The notes under the pieces are model-generated. The model was not told where the DNA came from and did no database searches. It saw only the letters and a list, made by a program, of their open reading frames with translations. From Clostridia bacterium (lineage in GTDB: Bacteria; Bacillota_A; Clostridia; Oscillospirales; CAG-272), in contig JAGBRZ010000001.1 of assembly GCA_017632155.1 (NCBI GenBank), forward strand, positions 1-15,232: a stretch of 15,232 bases of DNA, given 5' to 3'. Made by a program: the position numbers and the translations under genes. Each line of letters starts with the position of its first letter. Position 1 is the first letter of the stretch. This document shows positions 7,098 through 15,232 of this stretch, piece by piece.

Positions 7098-7817
7098 TTA
7101 AAGCTCGCCGAAGAGAGTGAGAGCTTGCTTTGCCGCGGACTGCTCTGCTGCGCGCTTTGTAGCGCCCTCTCCCGTTCCGATGATATTGGAATTCAAGCGA
7201 GCCTCGACGGTGAAGACCTTTGCGTGATCGGGGCCTCTTTCACCCACCGTAACGTATTCAAGGATCTCACCCTCGGAACGCTGAATAAACTGCTGAAGCA
7301 GAGTCTTGTAATCTGCGCCGCGCCATTCGGCAAGAAGCACCTCAAGACGTGCCTCGACAAGGGGCATAAGATAGCTTCTGATCGAATCCTTTGCCTCGTT
7401 ATTTGCGCCTGCATCAAGATAAACTGCGGCAAGCAGAGCCTCAAAGGCATCGGAAAGAATGGACTTTCTCTCGCGGCCGCCGCCTCTTTCCTCTCCTTTT
7501 CCGAGGAGAAGAAATCTACCGAGATCGATTTTTTCTGCATATTCGGCAAGAGCCTTTTCGCAGACGAGCTCCGCTCTCATACGTGTGAGATCACCCTCGG
7601 GATGATCCGCAAACTTGCGGAAAAGGTATTCTGCTGTCACCGAAGAAAGCACCGCATCTCCAAGAAATTCAAGGCGCTCGTTGCATTTGTGTTTTTTGAT
7701 CCCGCCGTGCTCGTTGGCATAAGATGAATGCGTCAACGCTTCCTCGAGCAGCGATCGGTCTTTGAACTGATAGCCGATATTCGCTTCAAGCGCGGCTGTA
7801 TTTATTGTATCGAACAC
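7098..7817 (-). CDS. rnc: ribonuclease III
   Basis: RNase III cuts double-stranded RNA, including 16S and 23S rRNA precursors and structured mRNA leaders. The 239-residue protein has the catalytic domain first: signature NERLEFLGD at 46-54 with acidic E47, E50 and D54, then SDAFEALLAAVYLD from 122 with the metal ligands D123 and E126. A double-stranded RNA-binding domain fills about 168-237 (DYKTLLQQFIQ, then GPDHAKVFTVEARL, then GATKRAAEQSAAKQAL). The start is GTG, directly after an in-frame TGA five codons upstream, with only a weak GTGAG as ribosome-binding site, so it may depend on translation of plsX, which ends 21 bp upstream. Length and both domains are normal. acpP, often found directly before rnc, is absent. 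Confidence 0.97.
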   Translation of the reverse strand: MFDTINTAALEANIGYQFKDRSLLEEALTHSSYANEHGGIKKHKCNERLEFLGDAVLSSVTAEYLFRKFADHPEGDLTRMRAELVCEKALAEYAEKIDLGRFLLLGKGEERGGGRERKSILSDAFEALLAAVYLDAGANNEAKDSIRSYLMPLVEARLEVLLAEWRGADYKTLLQQFIQRSEGEILEYVTVGERGPDHAKVFTVEARLNSNIIGTGEGATKRAAEQSAAKQALTLFGEL

Positions 7818-7838
7818 GATACCATATTCTCACTTTCG

Positions 7839-8888
7839 TTATTTTTCGCTTGCGCCCGATGGGATTACTTCTTCCGCTTTCTTTGAAGCTGTTTCGGGCA
7901 TAAAGAGCTTTGTTTCGCGGGCAATGCTGTAGATAACACCCGAATCGGCATAAGCGATCGCCTGTCTGATAGCATTTTTAACCGCCTTGGCATTGGACGA
8001 GCCGTGTGCCTTGATAACCGGCTTTGAGATGCCGAGGATCGGCGCGCCGCCGTGCTCGTTGGGGTCAAAGACAGCCTTCACATCATTGATCTTCTTCTTG
8101 ATAAGCAAGCCTGAAATTTTGGCGAGCGTATCCGAATAAAAGATATCCTTCATTGTTCGGAGCATCATTTTGCCCATACCCTCGATAGATTTGAGCAGTA
8201 TATTGCCCGTAAAGCCGTCGGTAACGAGAACGTCGCAGGCATCCTTCGGAACCATATTCGCCTCAATATTTCCGACAAAATTGAGAGTGGGAGAATCCGA
8301 AAGGAGCTTATATGCTTCAAGCTGAAGCTCCGTACCCTTGGTTTCCTCGGTACCGTTATTGAGAAGTCCGATACGGGGCTCGGAAAGGCCATATATCTTG
8401 TGCATATAAATGCTTCCCATAATGGCAAACTGTTCAAGGTACGCGGGAGTAACAGAAATATTTGCCCCCGAATCGAGAAGCAGAACGGGAGGCGACATAG
8501 GCAAAATACTTGCAATTGCCGCGCGCTTGATACCCTTGATCTTTCTGACGATCAAAGTAGCGCCGGTAAAGAGAGCACCCGTGTTGCCCGTGCTGACAAG
8601 AGCATCACCCTTGCCCTCTGCAAGCATAGTAAGAGCCACATTCATGCTTGACTCCTTCTTTGCCTTCATAACGGCGAGAGGAGGGTCTGTCATTTCGATG
8701 GTGAGAGGTGCATCCACTATATCAAAGCGGCGCAGATCCATAGCCTCGGCATCGGCAATTCGCAATATCTCCGCACGATCGCCGACAAGTATAAAATTAG
8801 CATTGTACTCGAGCGATGCGGCATATGCGCCTTTGACGACCTCAAGAGGTGCTTTATCTCCACCCATACAGTCAACAATTACTCTCAT
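7839..8888 (-). CDS. plsX: phosphate acyltransferase PlsX
   Basis: PlsX makes acyl-phosphate from acyl-ACP and phosphate; PlsY then uses it to acylate glycerol-3-phosphate, the first step of phospholipid synthesis in Firmicutes. It is a soluble protein that associates with the membrane. The 349-residue sequence begins with the family signature [10 protein letters not shown]. It also has [57 protein letters not shown] and HGSSNAKA, all in the expected order. A charged tail ([15 protein letters not shown]) extends slightly beyond the usual 330 or so residues. The ATG overlaps the trmFO stop as ATGA, with GGAG-rich sequence upstream. The fabD-fabG-acpP genes that commonly accompany plsX are not next to it. 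Confidence 0.97.
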   Translation of the reverse strand: MRVIVDCMGGDKAPLEVVKGAYAASLEYNANFILVGDRAEILRIADAEAMDLRRFDIVDAPLTIEMTDPPLAVMKAKKESSMNVALTMLAEGKGDALVSTGNTGALFTGATLIVRKIKGIKRAAIASILPMSPPVLLLDSGANISVTPAYLEQFAIMGSIYMHKIYGLSEPRIGLLNNGTEETKGTELQLEAYKLLSDSPTLNFVGNIEANMVPKDACDVLVTDGFTGNILLKSIEGMGKMMLRTMKDIFYSDTLAKISGLLIKKKINDVKAVFDPNEHGGAPILGISKPVIKAHGSSNAKAVKNAIRQAIAYADSGVIYSIARETKLFMPETASKKAEEVIPSGASEK

Positions 8889-10243
8889 TTCTCTTCTCCG
8901 TCGGGCTTACTCCCGAAATTCTTTATCTCGCGGAGAGCTCTCTCCGCATAAACGGTATATCTTGCGACCTTGCCGCCCTTGACCTTGGTGGGCAGAGGTG
9001 CAATTATTCCAAAATTGGCATTCATAGGAGTAAAGCTTCCACTTCCGCCTTTCGAAACATAGGCTGCCATTGCGCCTATCATCGTTTCCTCCGGGAAAAT
9101 TATCGAATCCTCACCCAGGGCATAGCGTGCGGCATTAAGACCTGCAACAAGACCGGAGCCCGCAGATTCAATATATCCCTCAACACCCGTCATCTGTCCC
9201 GCAAAGTATACTCCGGGACGCGAGAGAAGCGAGTAGTCCGCTCCTAAAAGCCCCGGGGAGTTAAGGTATGTATTTCTATGCATAACGCCATAACGCAGAA
9301 ATTCTGCGTTTTCAAGTCCGGGTATCATTGAAAAAACTCTCTTCTGCTCGGGGAAAGCAAGATGAGTCTGGAAACCGACGAGGTTATACATACTTCCGGC
9401 TTCATCCTCGCGGCGAAGCTGAACGACGGCGTGGTAACACTTTACTTCAGGATGTCTTGGATCGTTGAGTCCGACGGGCTTGAGCGGCCCGAAAAGGAGG
9501 GTGTCTCTTCCCCTCTTTGCCATAACCTCAACGGGCATACAACCCTCAAAGACCTTCAGATCCTTTTGCGATTCCTTGTCAAAATCGTGAAGCTCTGCTT
9601 CACGCGCAGAAACGAGTGCATCGTAAAATGCATCGTACTGCTCCTTTGTCATAGGACAGTTGAGATAATCGGCATCGCCCTTATCATATCGAGAAGCAAA
9701 GAACGCAACATCGGTATTGATGCTTTCCGCATCAACGATGGGGGCGGCGGCATCAAAGAAATGAAGACCGGGGCAACCGAGTTCATTTCTGATATATTCC
9801 GCCATTGCGTCGCTTGTAAGAGGTCCTGTGGCAATAACGGTGATCTCTCCCTCGGGGATTGACGTCACCTCTTCTTCAATAACCTCAATATTGGGATTGG
9901 TACGGATTTTTTCGGTAATATACTCCGAAAACTTCACTCTGTCGACCGCGAGAGCCGAGCCTGCGGGGACACGAGTGGCATCTGCGGCTTCAAGGATGAG
10001 TGAAGACAGATGTCTCATCTCTTCCTTGAGAAGTCCTACTGCATTGGTAACGCTGTCAGAGCGAAGCGAATTTGAGCATACAAGCTCGGCGAAGCTCTCA
10101 CTCTTATGGGCGGGTGTGAACTTCTTCGGCTTCATCTCGAAAAGTTTTACCTTTACGCCGAGGCGCGCTGCCTGCCAAGCTGCTTCACAGCCCGCAAGAC
10201 CCGCGCCGAGGACATTTATAGTTTTTGGCATTTCGCCTGTCAT
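8885..10243 (-). CDS. trmFO: methylenetetrahydrofolate-tRNA (uracil-54-C5)-methyltransferase
   Basis: TrmFO methylates U54 of the tRNA T-loop to ribothymidine, taking the carbon from methylenetetrahydrofolate and electrons from FADH2. It replaces the SAM-dependent TrmA in most Firmicutes. The 452-residue protein opens with the FAD dinucleotide fold [15 protein letters not shown] (9-23). It carries the two functional cysteines of the family: C56 in CSNSLR and C235 in FEGCMPVE. Later come [14 protein letters not shown] and the FAD-closing [22 protein letters not shown] keep the ATG at 10243, with AAGGA 10 bases upstream; a second ATG four codons in is possible. It lies 28 bp after topA, as in the dprA-topA-trmFO order of Bacillus. 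Confidence 0.97.
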   Translation of the reverse strand: MTGEMPKTINVLGAGLAGCEAAWQAARLGVKVKLFEMKPKKFTPAHKSESFAELVCSNSLRSDSVTNAVGLLKEEMRHLSSLILEAADATRVPAGSALAVDRVKFSEYITEKIRTNPNIEVIEEEVTSIPEGEITVIATGPLTSDAMAEYIRNELGCPGLHFFDAAAPIVDAESINTDVAFFASRYDKGDADYLNCPMTKEQYDAFYDALVSAREAELHDFDKESQKDLKVFEGCMPVEVMAKRGRDTLLFGPLKPVGLNDPRHPEVKCYHAVVQLRREDEAGSMYNLVGFQTHLAFPEQKRVFSMIPGLENAEFLRYGVMHRNTYLNSPGLLGADYSLLSRPGVYFAGQMTGVEGYIESAGSGLVAGLNAARYALGEDSIIFPEETMIGAMAAYVSKGGSGSFTPMNANFGIIAPLPTKVKGGKVARYTVYAERALREIKNFGSKPDGEEK

Positions 10244-10271
10244 ATCAATTAATTCCTTTTACTTTTTCTGA

Positions 10272-12602
10272 TCAGAACGGAATATCGTCATCACCGGGAG
10301 GGGGCGGCATATCAATGGGAGAAAGAGGTGCTTCGGGAAGCGGCTCTTCCTTGATATATCCGCAATCCTTGTTCTTGCAAATAAGCTCACCGGGACGGGA
10401 TTTCTTCTTGTAAAGCATTTCTCCGCACTCGGGGCATTTTTCAGCCACGGGGAGATCCCAGCTCGACCAATCGCACTCGGGATATTTTTCACAGCTGTAG
10501 AACTGAGTTCTGTTTCTGCCCTGACGGACAAGGATAGCACCGCCGCACTTGGGGCAAGCTACGCCCTCGAGCTTGTTCTGCTGCTGTTTGATAAACTTAC
10601 ACTTCGGGTAATTTGCGCAAGCAAAGAAGCTTCCGTACTTGCCGTGTCGCTCAACCATATCGCCGCCGCAGATCTCGCATTTGAAATCTGCAACAACGGG
10701 TGCAGGCTTTTCTGTCTGCTTGCCGGCGTCAAGCGGCTTGGTGTTCTTGCACTCGGGATAATTGGGACAAGCAGCAAACTTGCCGAATCTTCCCGACTTT
10801 ACGATCATCTTTGCGCCGCACTTATCGCAGATAATGTCGGTTTCCTCAACGATCGCGGGAGCGGTTTCGTAAGCGCTCTTCTTCTCTGCCTCGGCAAGCT
10901 CGCGCTCAAAGCCGGTCCAGAATTCGCGGAGCACCTCCGTCATATCGGTCTCGCCCGCTTCGATCTCGTCGAGCTGGCTTTCCATTCTTGCGGTGAACTT
11001 GTAGTCAACGATGTCAGCAAAGTCCTCCTTCATCATTGCGGTCGTAACCTCACCAAGCTCGGTGGGAACAAGCGCCTTGCCCTCGCGTTTTACGTAATCA
11101 CGAGAGATGATGGTTGTGATTGTGGGAGGAATGGTACTGGGTCTGCCGATTCCCTTATCCTCAAGTGCCTTGATAAGGCTTGCTTCGTTATATCTTGCGG
11201 GGGGCTCGGTGAAATGCTTTGCGCGGCTTACGTCAACGCAGGGCAGAGTCTGACCCTCAAGAATATTCGGGATCTTGAAGTTTTTGATATCGTCGGGATC
11301 GTCTGCTTTCTTTGCCGCCTCATCGGTTCCTTCCTCGTATACAGCCATATAACCCTGGAAGGCTACGGTGTATCCGCCGGTGCGGAAGAGATGTCCCGCG
11401 GATTCAAAATCGATATTAAGAGTATCAAGCTTCGCAGACTCCATCTGGCTTGCTACGAAGCGCTCCCAAATGAGCTTATAGAGCTTGAACTGATCGGGTG
11501 TAAGATAGGACTTGATCTGCGCGGGGAGAAGTGCGACTCTTGCGGGTCTGATTGCCTCGTGCGCGTCCTGAGCGTTGGCTTTTGTCTTATAAACTCGGGG
11601 AGATGCGGGACAGAAGCTTTCGCCGTACTTTTCCGTAATAAACTCTCGTGCAGCCTCCTGAGCCTCTGCGGCAATACGGAGCGAGTCTGTACGCATATAG
11701 GTGATAATACCCTGTGCGCCGCCGTTTGCGGTGCCGAGGTTGATACCTTCATAAAGTTCCTGCGCGGTACGCATAGTTCTTGCGGACTGGAAGCCGAGCT
11801 TTCTTGCAGCCTCCTGGAGCATTGTAGAGGTCGTGAAAGGAGGCGCGGGAGTTTTATACTTAACGCCCCTCTTGACCGACTTGACATTCATATCCTTGCC
11901 GAGGACAGCATCGACAACAGCCTTTGCCTCAGCTTCACTTGAAAGCTTTACCTTATTGCCGGTTGCAGCATCGCCATAATAGCGAACCTCAACAGCACTT
12001 CCGTTTGCGTTAAGCTGAGCGGCAACGGTCCAATACTCTTCGGGTACAAATGCGCGGATCTCTTCCTCGCGCTCAACAACAAGGCGAGTTGCAACGGACT
12101 GTACTCGACCTGCGGAAAGGCCGTGCTTTACCCTCTTCCAAAGAAGGGGGCTGAGCTTGTAGCCCACGATACGGTCAAGGATACGGCGCGACTGCTGCGC
12201 GTTTACGAGATTGATATCAATTGCGCGGGGTTGCTTGATGGATGCCTTGATCGCGGTTTTTGTGATCTCATTGAAGGTTACTCTTTTAAGTTTATCATCG
12301 GGAATCTCAAGTGCCGCTGCGAGATGCCAGGAAATAGCCTCTCCCTCGCGGTCAGGGTCGGTTGCGAGGAACACTGTCTTCGCTGCCTTCGCTTCCTTTT
12401 TGAGATCCTTGATCAGATCACCCTTGCCGCGGATATTGATATACTTCGGTGTGAAGTCGTTTTCGATATCTATCGCAAAAGTAGACTTGGGAAGGTCACG
12501 AACGTGACCCTTGGATGCAACTATCTTATAATTTGAACCAAGACACGCCTGAATGGTGTGCGCCTTGGAAGGTGACTCGATTATTACCAGATTCTTAGCC
12601 AT
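10272..12602 (-). CDS. topA: DNA topoisomerase I (type IA) with four zinc ribbons and SSB-like C-terminal tip
   Basis: TopA relaxes negative supercoils by single-strand passage. The 776-residue protein begins MAKNLVIIESPSKA, with metal-site Glu9. TOPRIM acidic residues D82, D84 and E86 lie in ATDPDREGE, and the catalytic tyrosine is Y302 in ITYMRTDS. LSAGRVQS and GIGRPSTI are present. Four complete cysteine quartets follow: 592/595/612/618, 642/645/662/668, 683/686/704/710 and 723/726/742/747. The last 29 residues are proline-rich and acidic and end in DDDIPF, the hallmark of the SSB C-terminal tip, which is not a known part of topoisomerase I. The start is the ATG at 12602. AAAGGA lies 13 bases upstream, rather far, but the next in-frame start (TTG at 12641) would add residues not found in the family. 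A strong promoter lies directly upstream. Confidence 0.98.
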   Translation of the reverse strand: MAKNLVIIESPSKAHTIQACLGSNYKIVASKGHVRDLPKSTFAIDIENDFTPKYINIRGKGDLIKDLKKEAKAAKTVFLATDPDREGEAISWHLAAALEIPDDKLKRVTFNEITKTAIKASIKQPRAIDINLVNAQQSRRILDRIVGYKLSPLLWKRVKHGLSAGRVQSVATRLVVEREEEIRAFVPEEYWTVAAQLNANGSAVEVRYYGDAATGNKVKLSSEAEAKAVVDAVLGKDMNVKSVKRGVKYKTPAPPFTTSTMLQEAARKLGFQSARTMRTAQELYEGINLGTANGGAQGIITYMRTDSLRIAAEAQEAAREFITEKYGESFCPASPRVYKTKANAQDAHEAIRPARVALLPAQIKSYLTPDQFKLYKLIWERFVASQMESAKLDTLNIDFESAGHLFRTGGYTVAFQGYMAVYEEGTDEAAKKADDPDDIKNFKIPNILEGQTLPCVDVSRAKHFTEPPARYNEASLIKALEDKGIGRPSTIPPTITTIISRDYVKREGKALVPTELGEVTTAMMKEDFADIVDYKFTARMESQLDEIEAGETDMTEVLREFWTGFERELAEAEKKSAYETAPAIVEETDIICDKCGAKMIVKSGRFGKFAACPNYPECKNTKPLDAGKQTEKPAPVVADFKCEICGGDMVERHGKYGSFFACANYPKCKFIKQQQNKLEGVACPKCGGAILVRQGRNRTQFYSCEKYPECDWSSWDLPVAEKCPECGEMLYKKKSRPGELICKNKDCGYIKEEPLPEAPLSPIDMPPPPGDDDIPF

Positions 12603-12656
12603 ACGACTGAGTTTTTCCTTTCGAAAATAGGTTTCGTGCAAAAATGCCTATTTTAT

Positions 12657-12685
12657 ATTGTATACTGTTTTTTTTCGCTTGTCAA
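12657..12685 (-). promoter_or_regulatory. predicted sigma-A promoter of topA-trmFO-plsX-rnc
   Basis: On the minus strand a perfect -35 box TTGACA (12680-12685) and a -10 box TACAAT (12657-12662) are separated by exactly 17 bp; the spacer contains a run of eight A. The -35 starts 9 bp after the dprA stop. Transcription would begin near 12650, giving a leader of about 48 bases. The arms AAAATAGG and CCTATTTT (12647-12654 and 12624-12631) could pair just upstream of the ribosome-binding site, but only partly if the start is at 12650. Confidence 0.8.
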
Positions 12686-12694
12686 GAGGAAATT

Positions 12695-13984
12695 TCAAAT
12701 TTCTCTCAAATAAGTTCCGCCGGGAGCAGAAGTGATATATCCCATGACTTCAAGCATCGACAGATGTCCGACCAGATCACCGGACAAAATTCCAAGCCCT
12801 GCAAAGAAATCTGCGCTGACAGGTGTGCCAACGGGCATGGATTCATAAATATCTTTCATAACACCATCGGGAAGCGGTGCAAGCGAAGATTTTTTAGGTT
12901 CTTCTGTAATTTCGGGTTCGGGTTTCTTCTTTTCTTGTCGACGAGCAGGCTTCTTTTCGGGTAGAGGTTCAAGCCTGCCGATCTCTTCTCGAGGAGCAGG
13001 TTCGGCAATATATGCGGCGGGAGATACACCGTAATATTTCAGGGTATTGATATCAAGAGTTGAATTAAGCTCTGCGTCTGCAAGTCTGTCAAGGTCAATA
13101 CCTCTGTCACCCCTGATGCCGATTATATCGCGCGCGGAAAGCGCTACTCTCGCGCCGTCGCGAATGAGCACGTTGGTGCCGAGGGCATTGCTGATCCCCA
13201 CGTTGCCGGGGATCGCAAAAATGTCTCTGCCCTGTCTTATTGCCTCACGAGCCGTAAGCATCGAACCGCTGTTTGTGTTTCCCTCAATAACGAGAGTTGA
13301 ACGCGAAAGGCCGCTGATTATTCTGTTACGAAGCGGGAAATTTGCGCTCATAGGCGGAGTTCCGGGTGCATATTCGCTGACAAGCGCACCGCGCTCCGCG
13401 ATGATGCCCATAAGTCTTCTGTGTGCGGGAGGATAAACTTTATCAAGACCGCTTCCGAGAACGGCTATCGTATCTCCGTTTGCCTCAAGCGCGCCAACAT
13501 GTGCGACTCCGTCAACACCGAGAGCCATACCGCTGACAATAGCGGCTCCCGCAGAAGCAAGCTCATAAGCTATCTTATACGCCATATTCATTCCGTATTC
13601 ACTCATATTGCGAGTTCCTACGATCGAGGTGGAATATTCATTTTCTGCGCATCTTATATCGCCCTTTACGTAAAGAGCATATGGGGGATTGGGAATGGTT
13701 TCAAGACGCTCGGGATAGCCCGCTTCTCCTCGCACCAACAGTTTTACATCTTTCTTTATGCAAAAATCAGCCGCATCCGATGCTCTGCGGAGATCCTTTC
13801 GAGAAAGATTTGCCAAAAATCTTTCGGGCAGACCTATTCTTTCAAGCTCACCGATTTCGGCACGGTAAACGTCGTATGCCGTGGAATAATGCTCAAAAAG
13901 CTTTTCGTATGCCGTTGTACCCGCGGAAATGCAAGTCGTCAGCCATATCTCGTAAAGTATTCCTTCTTTTGTGAAGCTACTCAT
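12695..13984 (-). CDS. dprA: DNA-processing protein DprA
   Basis: DprA binds incoming single-stranded DNA and loads RecA during natural transformation; it is also widespread in species not known to be competent. The 429-residue protein has an N-terminal helical region (residues about 10-90) and a Rossmann-like core. The core holds GTRNMSEYG from 123, SGMALGVDGVAHVGAL from 151, VLGSGLDKVYPPAHR, NFPLRNRIISGLS, and SGSMLTAREAIRQGRDIFAIPGNV. A long charged linker rich in Pro, Glu and Lys follows at about 340-365, then a C-terminal winged-helix domain (LPDGVMKDIYESMP to GYITSAPGGTYL). I choose the ATG at 13984, with GAGGGG 10 bases upstream, over the TTG at 13993, which would almost touch that site. 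It lies 23 bp after the methylase and directly before the topA promoter. Confidence 0.96.
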   Translation of the reverse strand: MSSFTKEGILYEIWLTTCISAGTTAYEKLFEHYSTAYDVYRAEIGELERIGLPERFLANLSRKDLRRASDAADFCIKKDVKLLVRGEAGYPERLETIPNPPYALYVKGDIRCAENEYSTSIVGTRNMSEYGMNMAYKIAYELASAGAAIVSGMALGVDGVAHVGALEANGDTIAVLGSGLDKVYPPAHRRLMGIIAERGALVSEYAPGTPPMSANFPLRNRIISGLSRSTLVIEGNTNSGSMLTAREAIRQGRDIFAIPGNVGISNALGTNVLIRDGARVALSARDIIGIRGDRGIDLDRLADAELNSTLDINTLKYYGVSPAAYIAEPAPREEIGRLEPLPEKKPARRQEKKKPEPEITEEPKKSSLAPLPDGVMKDIYESMPVGTPVSADFFAGLGILSGDLVGHLSMLEVMGYITSAPGGTYLREI

Positions 13985-14007
13985 TTTACTCAATCCCCTC
14001 AGCTATT

Positions 14008-14835
14008 TTACTTTGCGGAAACTCTTCTCTGCTCCCACATAAACACCGATGCCGCGGTTGCAGCGTTGAGCGATTCTACACCCTTACCTGTATTGATAGG
14101 CAATATTACAGACAGATCCGATGCCTCGACTGCCGCGCGGCTGAGACCGTGACCCTCATTGCCGATAAGGACTATATCCTTTTCGGTAAGAGCCGATTTT
14201 TCAACCGACACCGCCTCGTTATCCAGGATGGCGGCAAGCACTCTTCTTCCCTCGCAGGAAAAGCGAGCGAGCGCCGCGGGCAGGTCATCGCAGAAAAGTA
14301 TTTCGCGAGAGAATATTGCTCCCATTGCGCCGCGAAGCGTTTTGGGATTATATATATCCGCACAATCGGCGGACAAAAGAAGCGTGTCAACTCCGAAAGC
14401 GGAAGCCGAGCGAATGACGGTTCCGAGATTTCCGGGGTCACGCAAAGATTCGAAAGCCATAATTCTTTTATCCGAGGATGCCAGTGAGGGTATTTCGGAG
14501 AAAGAAAGTTCTTTATGTATCTCATCGATATATTTTACAACGGCGATGATTCCGTCGGGTGCCTTTTCCTCGGTGATCTTTGAGAAGACCTCGGGTGAAA
14601 GCAATACCGTTTTTGCGCCGCTCTTTTCGGCAAGCGGCATAAGGCGGTCTGCCTTTTCGGAGCAGATCGCAACAAGGTCGATATGTGCACCGCAATCAAT
14701 TGCTTCGCTTACGAGCTTATGACCGTCAATGCGGAAAAGACGGGTCTTTCTGCGTTCCTTTTTATCAAGGAGAGCGCAGAGCTTGACAACCGTGGGATTT
14801 TGTCTTGAGGTGATAATTTCCTTATTGAAAGGCAT
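14008..14835 (-). CDS. SpoU/TrmH-family RNA 2'-O-methyltransferase
   Basis: A 275-residue SPOUT-class enzyme that transfers a methyl group from SAM to a ribose 2'-oxygen in rRNA or tRNA. An N-terminal substrate-binding domain (ITSRQNPTVVKLCALLDKKE, then FRIDGHKLVSEAI) covers about residues 5-100. The trefoil-knot SpoU domain has motif 1 LRDPGNLGTVIRSASAFG at 131-148, motif 2 IGNEGHGLS at 224-232 and motif 3 LPINTGKGVESLNAATAASVFMWE from 245. It resembles the YsgA/RlmB-like group that is often found close to rplT in Firmicutes. The exact target nucleotide cannot be read from sequence, so I give no gene symbol. The ATG has an excellent AGGAGG 8 bases upstream. Confidence 0.92.
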   Translation of the reverse strand: MPFNKEIITSRQNPTVVKLCALLDKKERRKTRLFRIDGHKLVSEAIDCGAHIDLVAICSEKADRLMPLAEKSGAKTVLLSPEVFSKITEEKAPDGIIAVVKYIDEIHKELSFSEIPSLASSDKRIMAFESLRDPGNLGTVIRSASAFGVDTLLLSADCADIYNPKTLRGAMGAIFSREILFCDDLPAALARFSCEGRRVLAAILDNEAVSVEKSALTEKDIVLIGNEGHGLSRAAVEASDLSVILPINTGKGVESLNAATAASVFMWEQRRVSAK

Positions 14836-14843
14836 TCGGATCT

Positions 14844-14872
14844 CCTCCTATTTCGTCGAATTTTATCGAAAT
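14844..14872 (-). promoter_or_regulatory. leader of the SpoU methylase: ribosome-binding site with abutting hairpin
   Basis: On the minus strand ATTTCG (14867-14872) and CGAAAT (14850-14855) can pair around an 11-base loop, and the second arm is followed at once by AGGAGG (14844-14849). Between this and the rplT terminator the DNA is AT-rich. A TAAAAT lies inside the loop (about 14860-14865), but I see no convincing -35 box 17 bp before it, so the methylase-dprA promoter is not identified. Confidence 0.4.
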
Positions 14873-14895
14873 TTACAACGTAAAAATACCGAAAC

Positions 14896-14931
14896 AGGGG
14901 CTGTCGCAAACAAAATTTGCATACAGCCCCT
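14896..14931 (-). terminator. intrinsic terminator of the rplT operon
   Basis: On the minus strand AGGGGCTGT (14923-14931) pairs perfectly with ACAGCCCCT (14896-14904). An inner stem GCAAA/TTTGC closes a 5-base loop after a small bulge. TGTTTCGGTATTTTT follows, an interrupted T-tract. The hairpin begins 13 bp after the rplT stop. The GC-rich stem is strong; the weak T-tract may let some transcription pass to the methylase. Confidence 0.78.
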
Positions 14932-14944
14932 ATTAATTTAGTGC

Positions 14945-15232
14945 TTAGAGGGCAGCCTTTGCCTTCTCAACGAGAGCAGCAAAACCAGCCTTGTCGCTTA
15001 CAGCGAGCTCTGCGAGCATCTTGCGGTTGAGCTCGATGCCAGCCTTCTTGAGTCCGTGCATAAAGGTGGAGTAGTTCATACCGTTAACCTTAGCCTCAGC
15101 CGAGATACGGGTGATCCAAAGGCGACGGAAATCTCTCTTCTTGAGCTTACGACCGATGAAAGCGTAGTTACCGCTCTTCATAACGGCCTGCTTAGCCATC
15201 TTAAAGTGCTTGCTCTTTGCGCCCCAGTAACC
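14945..15232 (-). CDS. rplT: 50S ribosomal protein L20, C-terminal part (5' end beyond window)
   Basis: L20 binds 23S rRNA and is needed early in 50S assembly; in Firmicutes it also represses its own infC-rpmI-rplT operon. The reading frame is open to the window edge and gives 95 residues, starting [25 protein letters not shown]. It contains the family blocks [13 protein letters not shown] and [14 protein letters not shown]. The family is about 118 residues, so roughly 23 N-terminal residues lie outside. The methionine at 15199 is internal, not the start. A terminator follows the stop. Confidence 0.97.
   Translation of the reverse strand, partial: GYWGAKSKHFKMAKQAVMKSGNYAFIGRKLKKRDFRRLWITRISAEAKVNGMNYSTFMHGLKKAGIELNRKMLAELAVSDKAGFAALVEKAKAAL

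Noticed and set aside
10644..11942. 432-residue plus-strand open frame
   Set aside because: Antisense shadow of topA. Its many cysteines and leucines come from reversed alanine, glutamate and lysine codons.
12603..12641. N-terminal extension of TopA from a TTG
   Set aside because: MAKNLVIIESPSKA is the standard family start, and the extension lies partly over the promoter leader.
14945..15199. Short 84-residue gene starting at an internal methionine
   Set aside because: The frame continues to the window edge with L20-like [11 protein letters not shown], so the methionine is internal to rplT.
1..15232. A hidden defence, mobile or secondary-metabolite system
   Set aside because: I looked for transposases, integrases, CRISPR repeats, toxin-antitoxin pairs and biosynthetic genes on both strands. 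All the coding space is taken by recognisable core genes.

Overview
The window is core bacterial chromosome, most likely from a member of the Bacillota, class Clostridia (possibly a gut Oscillospirales-type lineage). Three things point there: SMC, FtsY, PlsX, RNase III and DprA of Firmicutes type, the folate/FAD-dependent TrmFO instead of TrmA, and gene order. The phylum is fairly sure; anything below class is a guess from gene order and moderate GC. Every gene I can support lies on the minus strand, so the operons are read from high to low coordinates. Coding density is very high. I see no phage, insertion sequence, CRISPR array, defence locus, tRNA or rRNA.

In the direction of transcription: (1) the 3' end of rplT (L20) closes with a strong hairpin terminator. 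(2) A SpoU/TrmH-family RNA 2'-O-methyltransferase is followed after 23 bp by dprA. (3) A near-consensus promoter just after the dprA stop starts topA-trmFO-plsX-rnc, which is tightly packed and ends in a terminator-like structure. (4) A 180-bp gap holds a second promoter overlapped by a perfect palindrome; it drives an Elp3-like radical SAM gene. (5) A third promoter, embedded in the last codons of the radical SAM gene, starts smc-ftsY-rdgB-yhbY-nadD. Members of that unit overlap or abut, with two ATGA stop/start overlaps; nadD runs off the left edge.

The genes serve chromosome topology and segregation (topA, smc), uptake and recombination of DNA (dprA), membrane protein targeting and lipid synthesis (ftsY, plsX), RNA processing and ribosome/tRNA maturation (rnc, trmFO, yhbY, the SpoU methylase, the radical SAM protein, rplT), nucleotide-pool cleaning (rdgB) and NAD synthesis (nadD). 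The layout joins two neighbourhoods that are usually separate in Firmicutes: dprA-topA-trmFO and plsX-rnc-smc-ftsY.

I found no new multi-gene system. The observations most worth a second look are small. Topoisomerase I ends in DDDIPF, the tip of the SSB C-terminal tail. A perfect 12-bp inverted repeat lies exactly over the promoter of the radical SAM gene and looks like an operator for an unidentified repressor. The smc promoter, with three TATAAT copies, is written inside the end of the preceding coding sequence.
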